Assembly: GCA_037126765.1 (NCBI GenBank)
Contig: JBBCBC010000012.1
Location: 14,384,001-14,448,000, forward strand
Reading direction: 5' to 3'
DNA: 64,000 nt
Origin: Stenogyne calaminthoides
Taxonomy: Eukaryota; Streptophyta; Magnoliopsida; Lamiales; Lamiaceae
Shown here: piece after piece, positions 61,101-64,000 of the stretch
How the letters are laid out: each line of letters starts with the position of its first letter
Numbering within the stretch: the first letter of the stretch is position 1
The notes under the pieces: model-generated
What the model saw: the letters and a program-made list of their open reading frames with translations, nothing else
Database searches by the model: none
Told to the model about the DNA's origin: nothing
Made by a program: the position numbers and the translations under genes

Positions 61101-61637
61101 CCGGGAAAAGAACATTGGACTGCTGTTAGTTTATCAGTCAGACAGTCTTATTCTCGTGGGATACACAAACTCGGATTTCCAATCGAACATAGATTCCAGA
61201 AAATCTACCTCAGGTAGTGTGTTTTGTCTGGAAGGTACAACCGTGACATGGAGAAGCGTTAAGCAGAAATGAATCGCAGATTCTACCATGGAAGCCAAGT
61301 ATGTAGCTTCTTGTGAAGCAACGAAAGAAACGGTTTGGCTCAAGAACTTCTTAGTGGACTTAGACGTAAGTTCGGATTTTCCCAACGCTATCACTATTTT
61401 TTGTGATAATGCTGGAGCAGTTACAAATTCAAGGGAACCAAGAGCCCACAAAGCCAGCAAACACATTGAAAGAAAATACCATCTTATACGAGAAATCGTT
61501 AAGAGATGAGATATAGAGGTGGCAAAGATCTCATCGAAAGATAACCTAGCAGATCCATTCACAAAGGGTCTGCCTCAGAAAACATTCGAGAGACATGTGG
61601 AAGGAATGGGTGTCAAGTGTGTTGTCAATCTGCTTTG
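58110..61637 (+). pseudogene. Gag-pol of Copia element C
   Basis: In order: a gag trace (G-W-K-T at about 58255), a zinc-knuckle remnant (N-C-G-K-K-G at about 58600), and a protease site changed to D-V-G-N (about 58730). Then come a pre-integrase and integrase core (58836-59560) with H-T-D-V-C-G-P and R-S-D-R-K-G-E-Y, a frameshift near 59540, and the integrase C-terminus (59569-60054). Reverse transcriptase (60100-61100) has Y-L-D-D kept at about 60700, and RNase H (61150-61560) follows. At least six stops or frameshifts interrupt it, including a TAG at about 60586 inside the RT and a TGA after the RNase H start. The product would be the polyprotein that copies and inserts the element; it can no longer be made whole. 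Confidence 0.9.
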
Positions 61638-61718
61638 AGTATAAGTGGGAGAAATATTATTAGGTTCATGTAGGACATGAGACATGCTATAGGATACTTA
61701 AAAGCAGACTTTGAGTAT

Positions 61719-61729
61719 AAGTGGGAGAT
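61719..61729 (+). other. Polypurine tract of element C
   Basis: AAGTGGGAGAT directly precedes the 3' LTR. An earlier similar sequence, ATAAGTGGGAGAAAT at about 61641, belongs to a short duplicated block (TTTGAGTATAAGTGGGAGA). Confidence 0.8.
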
Positions 61730-63362
61730 TTTAGGGATATACGTGAAAATATGCTTATTCGTATAACAGACTAATGTACTCTTATTTATTGAATATAAAT
61801 CTTTTATCAATGTTGCCTTAAATATGAATGAATGTTATTTATTTATTGCAAACCGTTCAATATTAATACATATTGCATTGTAGTTAATGTGGTGATACCC
61901 GATCACAGAAGATCACATTAACAGTTCCTTGTAAATAAGTACATCTTCACAACCTAGATGAAATTGAACACTCCATTGGTAGAGGTTGAAGTGCAAAGCT
62001 CATATTGGTCTATCTTGACCAAGAGTGCATTGTGATGCGCTGAAGCGGACCTACAGAGAGGCTAAATTCTTCCGTACTGACTTATGGGATGAAGAATTAG
62101 ACCTCAGTGGTTGTTGATTTCTTAATCTATGTCACTTAAATAGGATTGTTTGTGATTAATATTTATTGCTTTGATCTATGTTGGGTTTAGAATCAGAGAA
62201 CGATTCTATACTTTGTATTTTGGGCAATATTATTAATTATATGACAATTTCTAAGATTTAATACAGAGAAACGCGTGCAAGGAGAGTCTTGTTTGATTTG
62301 TCCCCTTGGTGGGCTCAGAAGTTTTATCATACAAATCTTGCAAGTGGATTAAGTTCCGGTATGGATAATAATGTTGAATTGTCTTTACTCCAAGGAATTA
62401 GATATTAATTAATATAAAGCTTTTCAGTGGCTTAATTAATTAATGGACAAAATAATTTTAAACGTGGGAAATAATAACCGGGAGTCATATTATCGTAATA
62501 TGGATTAAGATGGATAGTGCAATATTACTTTTATAGTGGAATAAATTAATATTAATGGGCTGAATAATATTGTGGCTCAATATTAGAATTCAGAGTCCAT
62601 TAGAAAGTCCAATCTTAATTCTCCTAAAGGTCCCTCAAGTAGCGCAATATAAGTTCAATTAATGAAATGGTGATTAAAATAAAGAAAATATTATTGCCCT
62701 ATTTTTTCCTATTTTTTCGAAAAATATGTAGTAAAGAAGGGAAAGATTTTCTTGATTTTCTTGAAGAGATTTTATGGAAAGAGATAAGTATTCTTGGAAT
62801 ACAAGATTATCCCATAAATTCAAGAAATCTCAAATCTTGTTTCTTTACTTGTTATATTTCGAAAATTGCATGAGATAACGAGGAAAAGATGTCTTAGTGA
62901 TTATTTATGGATGATAGAATATATGAGATATATTCAAGATTGTATCTTGGAGAAGATACGAGAAAATTTTCCATTAGCCCTAATTATCACTAAATTTTCG
63001 CCCCTATCTCTTCTTATAAATAGGGGATGAATTTTTCATCCCTACACAATTCCAGTCTTGAAAAAATTAGAAATCCACAAAGGTGATGCAATAAACTTTT
63101 TCTTTATTCCTTTGTTACATTTGTTCGTGCGAATCCACCAACCGGATTACGAGCAAATGGCTTGGGATATACTTGAGAATACATTTGGGTTGATTTCACG
63201 TAAACTCCTAGATTCCGCATGTATAGGACTTTACGTGAAATTAATTGTACGTATATTTTGTTGTTGGTTTTGCTATTTGAATTAATAGGTTAATTCATGT
63301 TAGTAGTAAATTATTTATTTAAATTGCACCTCGAATAGATCCGGGCAAAATGTTCCCCAACA
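61730..63362 (+). repeat. 3' LTR of element C, full length
   Basis: It starts TTTAGGG (a lost G compared with TGTTAGGG) and ends CCCCAACA. It contains the segment 62358-63137 that is missing from the 5' LTR. Confidence 0.85.
63015..63024 (+). promoter_or_regulatory. TATA box of element C LTR
   Basis: TATAAATAGG lies about 350 bp before the LTR end, in the segment absent from the 5' LTR. It is followed by a short stem CATCCC / GGGATG region. Confidence 0.6.
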
Positions 63363-63560
63363 TCAATGTCATTATGTTGATAAAATGTTTGCTAAGTTTG
63401 ACAAAAATAGTGATGTGATTGCAAGAACACCTATGAAAGTTGTTTCCAATCTTCAGAAAAATCGTGGAGAAGGTGTGCGACAACTTGAATACTCTAGGAT
63501 CATAGGCAGTCTTATGTTTTTAATGGACTGTATTAGACCAGATAGTCATTGGGCGACCTC
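63363..63560 (+). pseudogene. Copia element D, reverse transcriptase remnant, right part
   Basis: After the second TCAAT the RT of element D resumes with H-Y-V-D-K-M-F-A-K-F-D and continues to I-I-G-S-L-M-F-L-M-D-C-I-R-P-D. This is exactly the Copia RT segment that should follow S-L-S-Q at 56128. Homology stops at about 63542, where the sequence passes into the minisatellite region. Confidence 0.85.
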
Positions 63561-63659
63561 CGACTGATGATGTGGTGTAACCGCCATGACTGGATCGTTA
63601 TCTCGAGGCAAGAGGGACATGGCTGATCAGAGGAAGGCAATTACCCAAGGGGCGACCAC

Positions 63660-64000
63660 CGTAGCCATGCCCACCATCCACCAGTGACCATTCACTGGTG
63701 GCCGCCATCCACCAATGACCATCACCTGGTGGCTACCATCCACCATCCATCAGATGACCATCCATCGGTGGCCGCTGACGACCGGCCCACCGGTGGCCAT
63801 CCATCGGTGACCATCCACCGTGGCGCCTGCACGACCATCCACTGGTGGCCATTCACTGGTGACCACCCACTGGTGACCATCCACTGGTGGCCGACCCGAC
63901 GACCATCCACTGGTGGCCACCTCGACGACTAGACATCCATCCACTCGTGGCCGCCCAGAAGACCATCCACTAGTGGCCATCCACTGGTGACCATCCACTG
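63660..64000. repeat. GC-rich minisatellite, CCATCCACTGGTGG units
   Basis: Units of about 15 bp, CCATCCACTGGTGGC or CCATCCACTGGTGAC, repeat with variation up to the window edge. A GACGACC spacer occurs every few units, suggesting a higher-order period. Each unit contains the small palindrome CCACTGGTGG. The array continues beyond the window. Confidence 0.9.

Larger units (their letters stand above)
56129..63362 (+). mobile_element. Complete Copia element C nested in element D
   Basis: LTRs at 56129-57035 and 61730-63362 enclose a primer-binding site (57038-57050), a GC-rich leader, a decayed gag-pol and a polypurine tract (61719-61729). TCAAT flanks the element on both sides (56124-56128 and 63363-63367), a perfect 5 bp target duplication. 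Integrase precedes reverse transcriptase and RNase H, the Copia order. The two LTRs differ at many sites, so the insertion is old. Confidence 0.93.

Noticed and set aside
63684..63998. Trp/His/Pro-rich open frames on both strands
   Set aside because: They are translations of the minisatellite; repeats of about 15 bp stay open in several frames.
63660..64000. CRISPR-like array
   Set aside because: Units are about 15 bp, drift freely and have no unique spacers of constant size. The context is plant nuclear DNA.

Overview
The window is nuclear DNA from a flowering plant, most likely a eudicot. It is AT-rich, its genes have many GT-AG introns, and it is crowded with Ty1/Copia and Ty3/Gypsy LTR elements, Helitron remnants, a Stowaway MITE and hAT-like elements. 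I cannot name the species from the sequence alone.

Two conventional host genes lie tail to tail in the middle. On the + strand is an eight-exon gene for the ER enzyme GPI mannosyltransferase 2 (PIG-V, about 31.0-37.1 kb). On the - strand is an intact nine-exon gene for a secreted GH79 heparanase-like glucuronidase (38.4-43.0 kb). A cluster of small transposon-type genes lies at 9.8-13.4 kb: a two-exon Myb/SANT-like gene (+), a frameshifted relative (-), and a two-exon GRF zinc-finger protein with a C-terminal membrane helix (-).

The rest is mobile DNA. From 0 to 8.6 kb are two 3' halves of one Copia-type family (family A). Each carries a decayed extra ORF with a coiled-coil start, then a polypurine tract and an LTR. 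A broken DUF1985 gene fragment is wedged between them. From 15.05 to 18.39 kb is a complete but extremely short element (family B): two 1.57 kb LTRs around a 202 bp interior that holds only a primer-binding site and a polypurine tract. From 18.6 to 20.3 kb is a dead Helitron helicase. At 24.5-25.9 kb a solo family A LTR with an exact 5 bp target duplication sits in the loop of an older inverted repeat. At 26.0, 28.7, 30.2, 35.2, 39.1, 45.1 and 46.4 kb are foldback or MITE elements. The one at 45.1 kb is hAT-like, has an 8 bp target duplication and carries a piece of an HD-Zip homeobox gene.

From 47.0 to 50.9 kb is a Gypsy remnant with a Copia LTR nested in it. From 53.7 kb to the end is a Copia element (D) whose reverse transcriptase is split by a second Copia element (C, 56129-63362), with the 5 bp target TCAAT on both sides. 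The last 350 bp are a GC-rich CCATCCACTGGTGG-type minisatellite. I saw no tRNA, rRNA or CRISPR. The two host genes have unrelated jobs, and nothing suggests that they act together.
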